Shown here piece after piece: positions 1-12,900 of a stretch of 64,000 bases of DNA; within the stretch, counting starts at the first letter, position 1; every line of letters starts with the position of its first letter. The notes under the pieces were generated by a model. That model searched no databases. It was not told the origin of the DNA and saw nothing but the letters and a program-made list of their open reading frames with translations. Where the stretch lies: the NCBI GenBank assembly GCA_963573385.1, contig CAUYLG010026600.1, positions 62,001-126,000 on the forward strand, written 5' to 3'. This stretch comes from Cacajao melanocephalus (Eukaryota > Chordata > Mammalia > Primates > Pitheciidae). A program made the position numbers and the translations under genes.

Positions 1-410
1 GTGGTAGGGTAGAAGGAAACCCTGTTATTGAAGTGGCAGGGTTGCAACTCCAGTGTGTCACAACTCCATGACTACTCCTGTAGGGCAGGGCTACCCCATA
101 GGCAGTGTACTGGGAGTAGCAGCTCAGGGCAGTTTGCAGTCATATTTACACCTACTTTTAATTACATGTAGATTAAAGGATAGTTTATGCAGAAATTTCT
201 AGGGAAAGGGTAGTAACTTCTGGGTCATTGCCGTGGAAAAGGGTGGTAATTCCCAGGTGTTGGAATGGCTTAGCAGTGGGTGTGTCTTACGGAAAACTAC
301 TTCCACCCCACCCCCATTTTAGTTTGTCCTCAATTTGGTCCAGTGTCTGAGCCCTGCCTTTGGAGTCATTTCCCACCTCCTACCTCAGAATAAGCATTAG
401 AATGAGCATG
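1..410 (+). mobile_element. Probable LTR-like repeat fragment (ERV1-type?)
   Basis: The block from about 150 to 400 resembles a recurrent primate LTR-type repeat. It has an A-rich entry, then a 'ggtagtaact' to 'ggtggtaatt' stretch, then a pyrimidine-rich 'tcctcaatttggtccagtg' stretch. This is recognition from memory of a dispersed repeat; I cannot name the family safely and see no clear LTR ends or target-site duplication because the window starts inside it. It could also be unique DNA. Confidence is low. Confidence 0.33.
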
Positions 411-848
411 AAACTGCAAGATGACTTCCAACTTGTAAATAGCATGACCCCAGTCGAATTTCTCAGCTAGTGCAAATCTTAGTTTTCTTATGTCTCTGAA
501 AGGTAGCAGAATATCTACTACACAGTTCATCTAAGTGTTCATTAAAGCAAAGTTTGGGAAATATCTGAATGTACATTCTCAATAATTACTATCTCTTCCT
601 GTCTATGTCTATGAGTCATCCAGGGTTCTGTCAATTATTGTAGTCTAGAGTAGAGCATTAGTTGTGAGGATAAAAAGAAGAAGAATAGAACACTTAAGTA
701 GCCTATATCCACATTTTTACTCCCAATAGGAAATGATAATTTAAAATGAATAGTCACTTATGACAAAACATTCTGAAACATTTTTTTGCACTGAAAATGA
801 TTACTAAAATGGAGATGTCATGATAATTTTATAATTGATGGATTAAAA
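411..848. other. Unassigned AT-rich DNA
   Basis: I see no repeat family, gene or strong open frame here. It is AT-rich filler between the LTR-like block and a TA microsatellite. Confidence 0.5.
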
Positions 849-891
849 GATATATATATATATATATATAGATATATAGATATATATATTG
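849..891. repeat. (TA)n microsatellite
   Basis: About 40 bp of alternating TA/GATA sits at the poly-T end of the following minus-strand Alu. TA microsatellites commonly grow from the A-tail of Alu insertions, which fits its position. Confidence 0.9.
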
Positions 892-1170
892 AGATGGAGT
901 CTCACACTGTTGTCCAGGCTGAAGTGCAGTGGCACAATCTCAGCTCACTACAACTTCTGCCCTTTGGGTTCAAGCAATTCTCCTGCCTCAGCCTCCCGAG
1001 TAGCTGAGACTACAGTCGCGTGCCACCATGCCCAGCTAATTTTTTGTATTTTTAGTAGAGATGGGTTTTCATTGTGTTAGCTTGGGTGGTCTCGATCTCC
1101 TGACCTCATGATCCACCTGCCTCAGCCTCCCAAAGTGCTGGAATTACAGATATGAGCCACCACGCCCAGC
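892..1170 (-). mobile_element. Alu (AluS-like), minus strand
   Basis: Reads as the reverse complement of an Alu: 'gagatggagtctca' at the left, 'ctcagctcactacaac' in the middle, and 'gagccaccacgcccagc' at the right (the 7SL-derived 5' end). Both monomers are present. The 63-codon open frame at 889-1080 is the usual antisense Alu frame and not a gene. Several CpG sites have decayed. Confidence 0.93.
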
Positions 1171-1926
1171 AGGATTAAAATCTTTGTTGTCTTAATAACT
1201 TATTTCTTAATCATGGAAAATTTGTGGTTAAACATTGCAGTACATGGAGTTGGATGGTCTGAATTGATGTCCAACTCAGGACTCAAAATGAATTTTGAGA
1301 AGTACGGGGAAATTTGGTGAATCTGGCAACAAGAAACATTTTGAAGACATTTTGCATCAAATGGATCATCTGACTTCAAGGAGTCATCACCAGGGAATTC
1401 TGTTCTTTCTTTGAAAACAAAATTGGTCTTTGTTTATGAAATGTATCAAGTTTAAAGAATTACAAAAGGGGAGATCATTTTTAAGTTGTCTTGTTTCATT
1501 TGTCAGTGTTTTTCACACAATAAAAAACAAATTATCTCCTCTACTACTTCCTTGAGCTGTTCCCAAAGGCTTACAAAAAGAGAGAGAATAGAGCACTAAA
1601 AAGAGCAATGCAATTTAGAAACCACATGGCAGAATTACATAAGAGAATAAAAAATAATGTAGATATATATATATATACACATACATATATGCACACACAT
1701 ACACAAACATACATGAGTGTGTATATATACATCGTTTTGTAAGAAACAGCAAAAATGCTATTTGAATCTGTACTTAAAACTGAGAATACATCTGAAAGAT
1801 TCATAGGATTAATGGAGCCAAAAGCATAGAATAATAATAAATTATAGTCTCCTAGAATTAGTAATACTTGGCCCAAACAACTTTTTCTCTGAATTTAAAA
1901 TTAATATGTGCTCATTTTTTGTATCT
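1171..1926. other. Unassigned DNA with a TA/CA microsatellite
   Basis: No repeat family was recognised. A mixed (TA)n(CA)n tract at about 1660-1735 accounts for the low-complexity minus-strand open frame at 1571-1876 (runs of V, C, Y and I). The rest is AT-rich and featureless to me. Confidence 0.5.
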
Positions 1927-2199
1927 TTTTTTTTCTTTGGAATCAAAGTCTTGCTTTGTTGCCCAGGCTGGAGTGCAGTGGCGTGATCTTGGCTCACTGC
2001 AACCTCCGCCTCCTCCACCCACGTAGCTGGGTCTACAGGCGCATGCCACAACACCTGGTTAATTTTTGCATTTTTTGTAGAGACAGCGTTTCACTATGTT
2101 GGCCAGGATGGTCTCGAACTCCTGACCTCAAGTGATCCGCCTGCCTCGGCCTCCCAAAGTGCTTGGATAACAGAGGGAGGAGCCATGGCACCCAGCCAA
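1927..2199 (-). mobile_element. Alu (AluS-like), minus strand
   Basis: Antisense Alu: 'ttgcccaggctggagtgcag' near the left, 'cctcccaaagtgct' then a decayed 5' end 'atggcacccagcc' at the right. The internal A-rich linker region is present. A run 'tcattttttgtatct' just left of the element is echoed by 'tcattttttatct' just right of it, a probable decayed target-site duplication. Confidence 0.92.
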
Positions 2200-2828
2200 A
2201 TATATATTCATTTTTTATCTTTGAAAAAAATAAATTGAACTAACAAAATCTGAGCTATTACCAAAGTTAGTCTGTGTGCAATATTGTGGTGTATGTCTGT
2301 TTTCCTTGAGTACATGTAAAGATTCATATGATAATAGCAAATGATATCTATTTGCATATATACACATGTGTATACATACACATATTTTATACATAATTCT
2401 ACTTTTATGATTTAACAATGCATCACCAGTATAAACATATATTCACATCTGGTTTATAAAAATGTTTTATAGTAGCTTCATGACATTCTGTTGAGTGACT
2501 ACATTAGGTATTTTCTAGTACCTAGACATTAGGATTGCTTCCAAATTTTAACTGTTATAAACAATACCATATACTTACACCTGTACAAAAAAACCAAACT
2601 TTTAATGAATATGTTAAGCTATGAAAAGTTCCCTTTTTAAATAATAGAAAAGGAGAAAAATTGTGTTCCTTTATGCTAGGCTTTAGTTTGGAAAGGGAAG
2701 CAGAGTGTGTGGTTGCTGCTTATCCTCTGAGCATCAGTGGGTAAAGGAAACCTATTCACACAGAAGAATTTATTAGTCTAGATTATTGCAAAGTGACTTT
2801 TGCAATGACTTCTTAGATAACATTATTA
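2200..2828 (-). mobile_element. Old L1M 3'-end fragment (about 2380-2600) in unassigned DNA
   Basis: The stretch at 2525-2580 ('attaggattgcttccaaatt', then an 'aacaatacc' segment) matches the antisense of the conserved 3' region of mammalian L1s. The surrounding 600 bp is AT-rich with no other assignment. It is more diverged than the L1 that follows, so it is probably a separate, older insertion. The family call is inferred from a short match. Confidence 0.45.
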
Positions 2829-3335
2829 CTTTTTTAATTTTTAATTTTTGTGGGTACAGAGTAGGTGTATATGTGTATGGAGTACATGAAACATTTTGAT
2901 ACAAGCATGCAATATGAAATAAGCAACTTGAAGAATCCCCTCAGGCACTGTTCCCCTGAGTTACCCACAATCCAATTACCCTCATTAAGTTATTTTTAAA
3001 TGTACAGTTATTGACTATAGTCATCCAATTGTGTTATCAAATAGTAGGTCTTATTGATTGTTTTTATTTTTTTAATTTTTTGGTACCCATTTACCATTCC
3101 CACTTCACTCCCCATGCTCCACTACCCTTCCCAGACTCTCTTTCTACTCTGCATGTTCATAAGCTCATTTACAAAAAATTTTTAGATCCCACAAATAAAT
3201 GAAAACATGCAATGTTTGCCTTCCTGTGCCTGGCTTATTTCAGCTAACATAATGATCTCCAGTTCCATGCATGTTGGTGCCAATGACTGGACCCCATTCT
3301 TTTTATGGGTGAATAGTACTCCATTGTGTGTATGC

Positions 3336-4624
<1,289 letters not shown>

Positions 4625-4632
4625 TTCCTTGA

Positions 4633-5598
4633 ACCATATTTTCTTTATTCACTCATCTGTTGATGAACACTTTGGTTGCTTCAAAATCTTGGCTCTTGTG
4701 AATAGTGCTGCAATAAACATAGGAATGCAGATGTCTCTTTGATATACTGATTTCCTTTCTTCTAGGTAAATATCTAGCAGTGGGGTAGTTTTTGAGGAAC
4801 CTCCAAACTGTTCGGCATAGGGGTTGTGATCATTTACATCCCCACCAATGGTATATGAGTGTTCCCTTTTCTCCACATCCTTGCCAGCATTTGTCACTGC
4901 CTGTCTTTTGCATAAAAGCCATTTTAACTGGAATAAAATGATATCTCACTGTAGTTTTGATTTCCATTTCTCTGATAATCAGTGATGTGGAGCACTTTTT
5001 CATATGCCTGTTTACCATTTGTATGTCTTCTTTTGAGAAATGTCTATTCAGACGTTTTGCCCATTTTTAAATTGGATTATTAGCTTTTTATCCTATTCAG
5101 CTGTTTGATCTCCATATATATTTTGATTTTGAATCTCTTCTCAGATGGGTAGTTTAAAAATATCTTCTCCTGTTTTATGGGTTGTCTCTTCACTTTGTTG
5201 ATTGTTTCTATAGCTGTGCAGAAGCTTTTAAACTTAATGTAATCCCATTTGTCCATTTTTTCTTTGGTTGCCTGTGTTTTAGGGGTACTATTCAAGAAAT
5301 CTTTGCCTAGACCAATGTCCTGGGAGGTTTCTTCAATGTCTTCTTTTAGTAGTTTTATAGTTTGAGGTCTTAAATTTAAGTCTTTAATCAATTTTGATTA
5401 GGTTTTTTTATATGGTAAGAGACAGGAGTCTGGTTTCATTCTTCCATGTATAAATATCCAGTTTTCCCAGCACTATTTATTGAAGAGACTGTCCTCTCCC
5501 CAATGCATGATCTTGACAACTTTGCCAAAAATAAGTTCATTGTAAATGTATGGATTTGTTTATGGGTTAGCTATTCTGTTTCATTGGTCTATATGTCT
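4633..5598 (-). repeat. L1 internal duplication, copy 2
   Basis: Restarts at 'accatattttctttattcac', a point the L1 had already passed at 3336, and continues without a gap into the more 5' part of ORF2. There is no poly-T (3' tail) at its left edge, so it is not an ordinary second insertion beginning at an L1 3' end. Confidence 0.85.
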
Positions 5599-5835
5599 GT
5601 TTTCATGCCAGTACCATGCAGTCTTAGTTACTATAGCTTTGTAGTATAATCTGAAGTCAGGTAATACAATTCCTCCAGTTTTGTTCTTTTTGCTCAGGGT
5701 ACCTTTGGCTATTCTGTGTCTTTTGTGGTTCCACAGAAATTTTAGGATTGTTTTTTCTACTTCTCTGAAGAATGTCATTGGTATTTTGATAGGGTTTACA
5801 TTAAATCCATAGATTGCTTTGGACAGCATACACAT
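5581..5835 (-). pseudogene. L1 ORF2 C-terminal-region fragment
   Basis: An open 84-codon minus-strand frame encodes recognisable ORF2p sequence downstream of the reverse-transcriptase domain. Motifs seen are 'FLWNHKR', '[14 protein letters not shown]' and '[12 protein letters not shown]'. It is an intact window within an otherwise broken ORF2. No expression is expected. Confidence 0.85.
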
Positions 5836-6422
5836 TTTAACAATATTGATTCTTCTAATCCATGAACATCAAATATCTTTCCTTTTTTGTGTTCTCTTCA
5901 ACTTGTTGCATCAAATTTTATAATGTTTATTTTAGAGATCTTTTATTTCTTGGTTAAGTTCATTATCAGATATTTTACTTTATTTGCAACTAATGTAAAT
6001 AGGGATTATTTTCTTGATTTTTTTTCAGATTGTTCACTGTTGGCATGTAGAAATGCTACTGATTTTTGTATAATGATTTTATGCCTTGTGACTTTTCTGA
6101 ACTTGTTTATTAATTCTAATAGATTTTTGGTGGAGTCTTTAGTTTCTCCAAATATAAGATTATGTCATCTGCAAACAAAGATAATTTGACTTCTTTCTTT
6201 CCAATCGCATGCTCTTTATTTTTTTTTAACTCTTGCCCCATGACAGTAGCTCGAACTTCCAGGACAATATTGAATAACAGTGGTGAAAATGGACATCCTT
6301 GTCATGTTCCAGATCTTAGAGGAAAGACTTTCAGTTTTACCCTGTTTAGTAAGATGCTAGCGTGAGTATGTCATATATGGTTTTTACTGTGTCGAGGTAT
6401 GTTCTTTCTACACCCAGTTGTT

Positions 6423-6872
6423 TGCAAGAGGCAGAGCCTTACGGGGTGGGGCCCTGGTTCACATTTTGCTCCATCTGCCAAGCACACTGATGCCTTTTGG
6501 GCTCCACGAGTGTTCAAGCAGTGCTTCTGTGTGTTCCCCAGGAAGCTTCCCTTGCTAAATGTCTGCAGAGATCATAAGAACTCCTGTAGCTAGGATCTCA
6601 GTAGTCCACCATGGGAATGAGGTACACCAGGGTCCTTCACTCACCCCCTTCGTAGATCTAGTCTGGGCCAGGGGCTGGTCCTCGAGTGGGGTAAGGCAAG
6701 AAGGAAGCCTTGCTCCCTGCTTCAATCATAGTGTCTTCCATAGCTTCTGTATTAAATTTCAGTGTTTTCTTCTCAAAAGATATGTTCAACGTATAAAGGC
6801 TCACTTGACATTTGGGTTCCTCCCCATGGAAAAGGTACATCCCAGCTGCATCTAGCTAGTCATCTTTCAGAG
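6423..6872 (-). mobile_element. 5'UTR-like end of the rearranged L1
   Basis: This GC-richer block ends with 'agctgcatctagctagtcat'. That closely parallels the end of the full-length L1 in this window ('ggctgcatctagtcagccat' near 58830). Upstream phrases also align in order: 'ctcaaaagatatgtt' against 'cccaaagatccgttt', then 'ccatggaaaagg' against 'tatgggagaagc'. I infer that it is the antisense of an L1 5'UTR. If so, ORF1 and much of ORF2 were deleted between about 6410 and 6423. Confidence 0.6.
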
Positions 6873-9283
6873 GGTATTTTCTTTCAGCCCTCAAATTTTA
6901 TGTTCCTACTTAAATTTGAATGCACACAATTTTGCTCTGAGCCATGATGGAGTGACAGGGCTGAACTTAACCTACTGTCATAAAAAATTAGAAGAATAAA
7001 GAAAATACATGAAAAAACTGTTTCAGGTAAAAGATGACAAGCAGCCTGGGATGGTAATTGTGGGGACCATGGGGAAACACACAAATGAAGTGAGTCCTAT
7101 GATCACAATTCAGATGTTTGCCTGAGAGAGTTTTTGGATCATGAACCGAAGGAGGGAGAGCCAGACTGACCCCCACATTCTCACTGGATTGAGAAGATGG
7201 GGAGAGGAAATTAGAGGGGCTGAGGGGACTGGACATTGTGGGACAGTGTTCCAGGGAAGGAGTCTTATGGTGAAAGAGCACTGCAGATGGGTACAGAAAT
7301 ACCCTTGAGGCATTGCTGAATACTAGCCCATCCTACATAGAGTAGGTAGATCTTCAAAAGCCTGGGCAAGAAATGACCAATGGATGGTAAGTGAAATGCT
7401 ACTCAAACCTCACACGAGGCAAAAGAATTTTCAAACCATAACCAGACCCACTGGATAATCCTTCAGTCTCATTCATGGAGGCTTTTAGCAGAACCCCAGA
7501 ATAGTCACACCTTGTAGAAGAGCATAACTTCCTCTGGAGTGAGAGCTACCCCATACCCACACTAGTGAAATGTGAAATTAGTCTTCAAAGTGCACAGAGA
7601 AGTTTTCAGTAAAAATTTTTCACTGTAAGTTTTTTTTTTAATTTCTCATCTAGTTCTTTATATAATTTTGAGAAAAGTAAAATTACTTTTATGCATGAAA
7701 CAGGTGTATACAATCGTGTTTAATTTATGAATACATATTTATATGCTAAATTTATGTTGAAAGATTTTACAGGAAGGTGAGCTGAAAAAGTTTGTGGACC
7801 AACTGTTCATAATGTAGAGGAGTAGGATTCAGTGTGAAGGTACAAAGATATTGGGCCATTTAGGGAAATTAGATGTATCTACTTAATAGATTAGCATTAA
7901 GCACTAAATTCGCCATTTAATGACATGGAAAATTATTATATTTCATAGTAAGGAGGAAAAGCCTATAAAATATATAAATGTAATGTAAATGCTTATATTA
8001 GGTTTATTTTTCACATGAGTTAAAAAAAGGGAAGCTATATAATACAATGAATACAACATTAATTCTGTCTGTCTACCTGTCTATCTAACCATCTATCTAT
8101 CCACTATGCTGGGTTTTTTTTTATTTCTTTTTCTAAATCATTTTTCTACATTTTCTGTAAGAACATAGATTCCTTTTGTTATTATAAATTATATAAGTAT
8201 TTAAAAGGCTACACCATATTCATATTGATGACACGTTCCTTAGAATATTGTTGACATTCATTTTATACTTAATGAATCAAAACATGAATAAATGAATAAC
8301 AATTTAGTATTCTGAAAAGTTATTTCTCAGATAAATGCATTCTTTTTCTTCTTATTAAGCAATTTTATACTAAGTATTCTAATGTAATAATTTTAAGAGC
8401 TTGAGAGTCATCTTTTATTCTTTGCATAGATATTTTAAAAATATATATCATTTGTGCTTGCACTCAGCTCTTTCTCCTTGCATTTATATGCACAAAATTT
8501 TAAAAGCTTTTGATGTTCTTCTGGTGCTTCATAGGATTAATGTCTCAGCAGTGATAGTTGTTTGTTTGAGAATCAGATTTTGATCCGGAGCATGTGCTGA
8601 GTATTTATAATGCTCTACTTCCTCTTCAATTACTATAGTTCAATTACTATGTTCTCTGTATAAAATTGAGTTGTGTGATGGATAGCACGAATTGATAAAT
8701 TAACAGTAAGTTGGGGTCTGGGGAGAGGCAAGAAGGAAAGGAAAAACAAACTACACAAACTCTAGATTTGTCTTAGAGAATGTAAGGGAGATGAGAGTAG
8801 GGAGCTAGGAATGGAGGGGAAATGGTTGTAGGAGAAGGCTACAGTCAGCAAAAGAAGCAAAGTTAAATTATGCCAACCATACTGTGACTTATTTTCATTC
8901 AGATGTACCATGTTTCTTGGCATCAAAATTCAATGAAGCCTCACTCATGAATTCCAGTTCCCTTAGTCTACCTGAGAATTGATTAAAGAAACATACACAC
9001 AACCACACATTTAGGTGGAATACCAGCAAAATTTGTAATGTAGAAAGGATTATCTTGTGGGAAGAAGTCTTTATAACTAAAATAACTTAATATCACTACA
9101 TAACTACTATTCAGTATCATTTATTACTTCTGCATTTATTTCACAAGATGTCTCTTGCATTTGTTTTTAACTTTACATAATTATTGTATTTGTTAGAGAA
9201 AAGTAAAACTAGAGGACATGTATAACATAAAATTTTAGTTGTAAATTTTGCCAAAAGGACAAAATTTCAGATCTTCCAAACAA

Positions 9284-9289
<6 letters not shown>
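6873..9289. other. Unassigned AT-rich DNA
   Basis: No gene or repeat family was confidently recognised. The part at 6900-7560 is less AT-rich and could be an old L1 or LTR remnant. A short CTGT/CTAT tetranucleotide patch lies at about 8067-8103. Open frames at 6884-7313 and 8401-8583 are short and lack any motif. Confidence 0.45.

Positions 9290-9321
<32 letters not shown>
9290..9321. repeat. (AC)n microsatellite, about 16 units
   Basis: Nearly pure AC dinucleotide run of about 32 bp, likely polymorphic in length. The flanking sequence is AT-rich and unassigned. Confidence 0.95.
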
Positions 9322-9322
<1 letters not shown>

Positions 9323-12300
9323 CACAGGTAGTAAATTTAAAAAAAAACTTTAAACAATAATAAAACAGTAACATAGTAACAAAATATGAATTCAAAACCA
9401 AGAGCCACCACATTTATTACATCAAGAACCACCACATTTATTATACCAACACTCCCAGCTGGAATTGCAGAATAAAATGCATACATATTAACTTACATAC
9501 ATGTAATTGTACGTAAGTTAAGAAAGCAAAGTGACTCATAATAGTCAGATGGACATAGCATGCCAGGCACAGATTGAGATCAAGAGTCATGGTACCAGTC
9601 AACGTTAAATTTAGAGTTATTAAACACCATGGGACACAAAGAAGGTCAATTCGTATTGATTGAGTATGGAATCTGCAACTAAAATCTAATAGTTATGAAT
9701 ATCCATGCATGTAATAAAATATCATAAACATGAAACAAAACCACAAACAATGTAAAGAGAAATTCAAACAATGTAGTAGGCAATTTGATTCATATCTTTC
9801 TTGCAGCATAGCATATAAACAAAATAATGATAAATAAGACCTAGATAATATGATAAATAAAAAGATCTATATCAATACAGTGAATGATATGCCCTGAAAA
9901 CAGGGGAAGTGCCTTTTTGTTAAGTAACTATATGCCCAACCATGAGTCCAAGGAGCACTGAAACTGCTCTAAGACACTTTAATCATGACTCTTAAAGCTG
10001 TTTGGAAAATTGCCCCCATCCTGATTCTCAGACAGCAAAATCAGGAATTGTCTAAGGACAGATTGTACAGTCTGTGAGTGACAGATGAGGACTTCTTCAG
10101 GTCTGAGGGTGCCATTTTCCTGAAGTGATAAATTGCACAGGGTATCTCAGAGACTGATGACACACCTAGCCCAGACAAGATATTCTCTGGCATAGATTCA
10201 GATGTGAATACTAGCAGTATTTCTAAAGCTTAATATATACCAAACTGGAATCAGAGAGAAATTCTTATTCTTTAAGGAGTTTTAGTGTGACCTTTGTTCA
10301 TTTACACATTGTCATCTGTAGCTTTGCTTTCTGTAGTGAGGAATTTTAGCTCCAGATGTTCACTATGTTTGTGAAAATATTACTGATAATTTTGCTACCT
10401 GCCAGTATTGAGTTGCTATATCTGTATCTTTTAGATAATTAAATGATGTTTGGTTTATCCTTATAGAATCTCTGTGTTATTTTCAATAGTCTTTACCTGC
10501 TATTGACTCATCAATGAGTAACCATTTATCCTGAAATAGCTACAAAAATTAACAAAGAAAACCTCAAACCATTTATACAAGAAGAAAATACATTATGAAA
10601 ACTACATTATTTTCTTATCAAAATACAGTAACAATAAATAAAGAAAAACTAGGAAATACAATGTACTACTATTTAAAATTTGAGCTTTCTGTTTAGATGG
10701 CTTTTGGCTAAGGCTGAAGGGAGAGAGTTAGTAGCAGAAAGGATTGTTGTATAATATCTCCAAAGTAATTATAATAAAATATGACATTACATTAGATAGA
10801 GCAAAACCCACACTCCAGAAAAAAATACAGCAATAAATAATTGCATTATCAATTGAGAAGACATAATTAGCGCAAAATCCAACTTAAGGAGTTAGAAAAA
10901 TAACAAAAAATCCCTAAAAGACAAAAAATTGAGAGTAAAAGGTAACTATCAGTAAGATAAAGGCAGACATTAATAAAATTGTCAAAAGAAATGTATCTAA
11001 GAGCTTGAAATTTGAAGTAAAAAAAGATACAATAAAGTACAGAAATCATTAGCTAATTTTCAAAGGAAAAAAGTGGTGGTAGCAAAACACAAAACTCAAT
11101 ACAAGACATGATGAGGACAAACTAGCCACAGACAAGAGGGGTTTTGATTCATGAGACTTTTGATTCAATGCTAAGGGAATAATTTTGAAAACATGGGTGA
11201 CATGCATAATTTTTTAGAAATCTGGCAATCCACCAAAACTAGTCAAAGAAGATACAGGAATTCTAAACAGGCATTACTTTAGAAGAACTACTTTAGAAGA
11301 TTACTTTAGAAGAATTGGGAAAAGTGGTCAAACAGAGTCATCTGAAAGATGTGTTAGTTCCAGATGTTTCACCAGCAGGAAGCTACCAAATCAGCTCAGG
11401 TGAAATATGTAAGTTATTAATATTTTCCTTTGTAGAAATGAGAGGAACTTTGATGAACAACCTTTTTTTTCCCTCTGACATCTGATCCTGGTCTTTCTAA
11501 ATCTTGCATTTAAAGTATTATAAAAAGCACCAATTAAATCAATGAAAAGCTGAAGAGGAAGAGAGTCTCCTGTAAACGTTGGCTGAAAATTCTTTAAAAT
11601 ACTGGGTTCCTAGGCTTTGAACAAATGGGTAGCAGCCCAGTAGCTATTTTTAGTAAATGGGAGTAACAAACTTAAATGGAAATGACATTACAGTAGGCAT
11701 TGAGAGCATTGAGCTATGTACTAGTTTCATCATCCAATGACCATTTTTGTCCATGAGAAAGTCATTTAGTGTTTTTGTGAATTTCAACTTCTTCAATTGT
11801 ACAATTGAAAAATAACTGGGGGGAAGGAGATTTCCATACATTAATTGGTTTCCACCACTATTTGAAGAATGCTGAAATAACTCTAAGTTGAAATATTAAT
11901 AAGGAAAATGTAGTATCTTGCACATCAAAGTGGGTGGAATAACATTGAGGCTAAGAATATTTTATAGAAAAGTCATGGAGTTATCAATACCATACTCAAA
12001 TGTGCAAAGGAGATTTTGCTTCTTTCTTTCTTATTTATAAGTTATCCCCTTACTTTATAGCTTCACTTACCATTGGGAATTGGAAAAATGCAATTTAAAA
12101 CCAATGTATTAAACTCAGTCTCAAGGGATAATTTAAACAGTCCTTTGAGGAATTGTTCAATGCTTTTAGAGGAAATTGTTCAGTCTGTAATATTACCTTC
12201 ATCCTCATTCCTCTATCCAAGATGGTGCCTTGTGTCTGAGAGGGGCTTGCTCTATCACTTGGTAGTATAAGAGTAGGGGTCTTCCACTTACCACTGTGTT

Positions 12301-12900
12301 CTGTGCTTTCCAACTGATCTCTGTAGAGTAGTTGGTTAAAGTTACTTTCTGGTCATTCTGCTGGAAATTCTGCTAAAGACTGTGGTTGATAAGGCATGTA
12401 GCCCATTTCCTTTTAGCCTGAAGGCCTGATCACCCTCCAAAGCTGGCATTACACACTGGGTTCTTGTTGGTTTCCCTAACTCTCTCTCAGTTACCTCTAC
12501 TTCTTCTTTTCATCTTTTGACCAGGCCATCGATGGCACAGCTTTGACTGTGAAGTCACCCTTTCCTTTCCATAGTTCAGAATTCACAAAAAGACTTTAAC
12601 CCTACTACCTACCTCATAAGGATATCCAAGAACTTCTGGGCTCTGACTACACCATATAGGAAAATTGGATGACCTGGGAAAACTACAATCCAGTGAAAGA
12701 AAAAACAATTAGTGGACCCACATTTATTTTATTTTGACAACCTTCTAAGTTGGTGTGGGGTGAAGAAAAGCTTCCTGAATGCTCCTGAACATTCTGAATG
12801 CTCTAAATCCTCATTTCCTCCTTCTTATCTGCTGAGAGTCTAACTCAGCATGTCCAAGTTGATTCAATGGAAGAACACCTCCAGAAACTCTTGTTTTCAA
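9322..12900. other. Unassigned AT-rich DNA
   Basis: No confident feature. A degenerate two-copy tandem repeat ('accaccacatttatta') lies at 9400-9445, and a small 'ctttagaaga' triplication at about 11277-11312. The A-rich stretch at 10870-11050 has the texture of a sense-strand L1M ORF2 fragment ('taaaattgtcaaaag'), but the match is too weak to call. Open frames here are 60-72 codons without motifs. Confidence 0.45.

Noticed and set aside
889..1080. Short open frames over this and the other Alus (for example 1908-2135, 30368-30736, 31382-31708, 46620-46910)
   Set aside because: All are translations of Alu sequence with the recurrent '[19 protein letters not shown]'-type wording; no independent coding evidence.
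1660..1735. Z-DNA or regulatory element in the CA/TA tract
   Set aside because: An ordinary mixed microsatellite; nothing beyond composition supports a function.
10860..11060. Sense-strand L1M ORF2 fragment
   Set aside because: A-rich texture is similar, but I could not match several ordered landmarks, so it was left unassigned.
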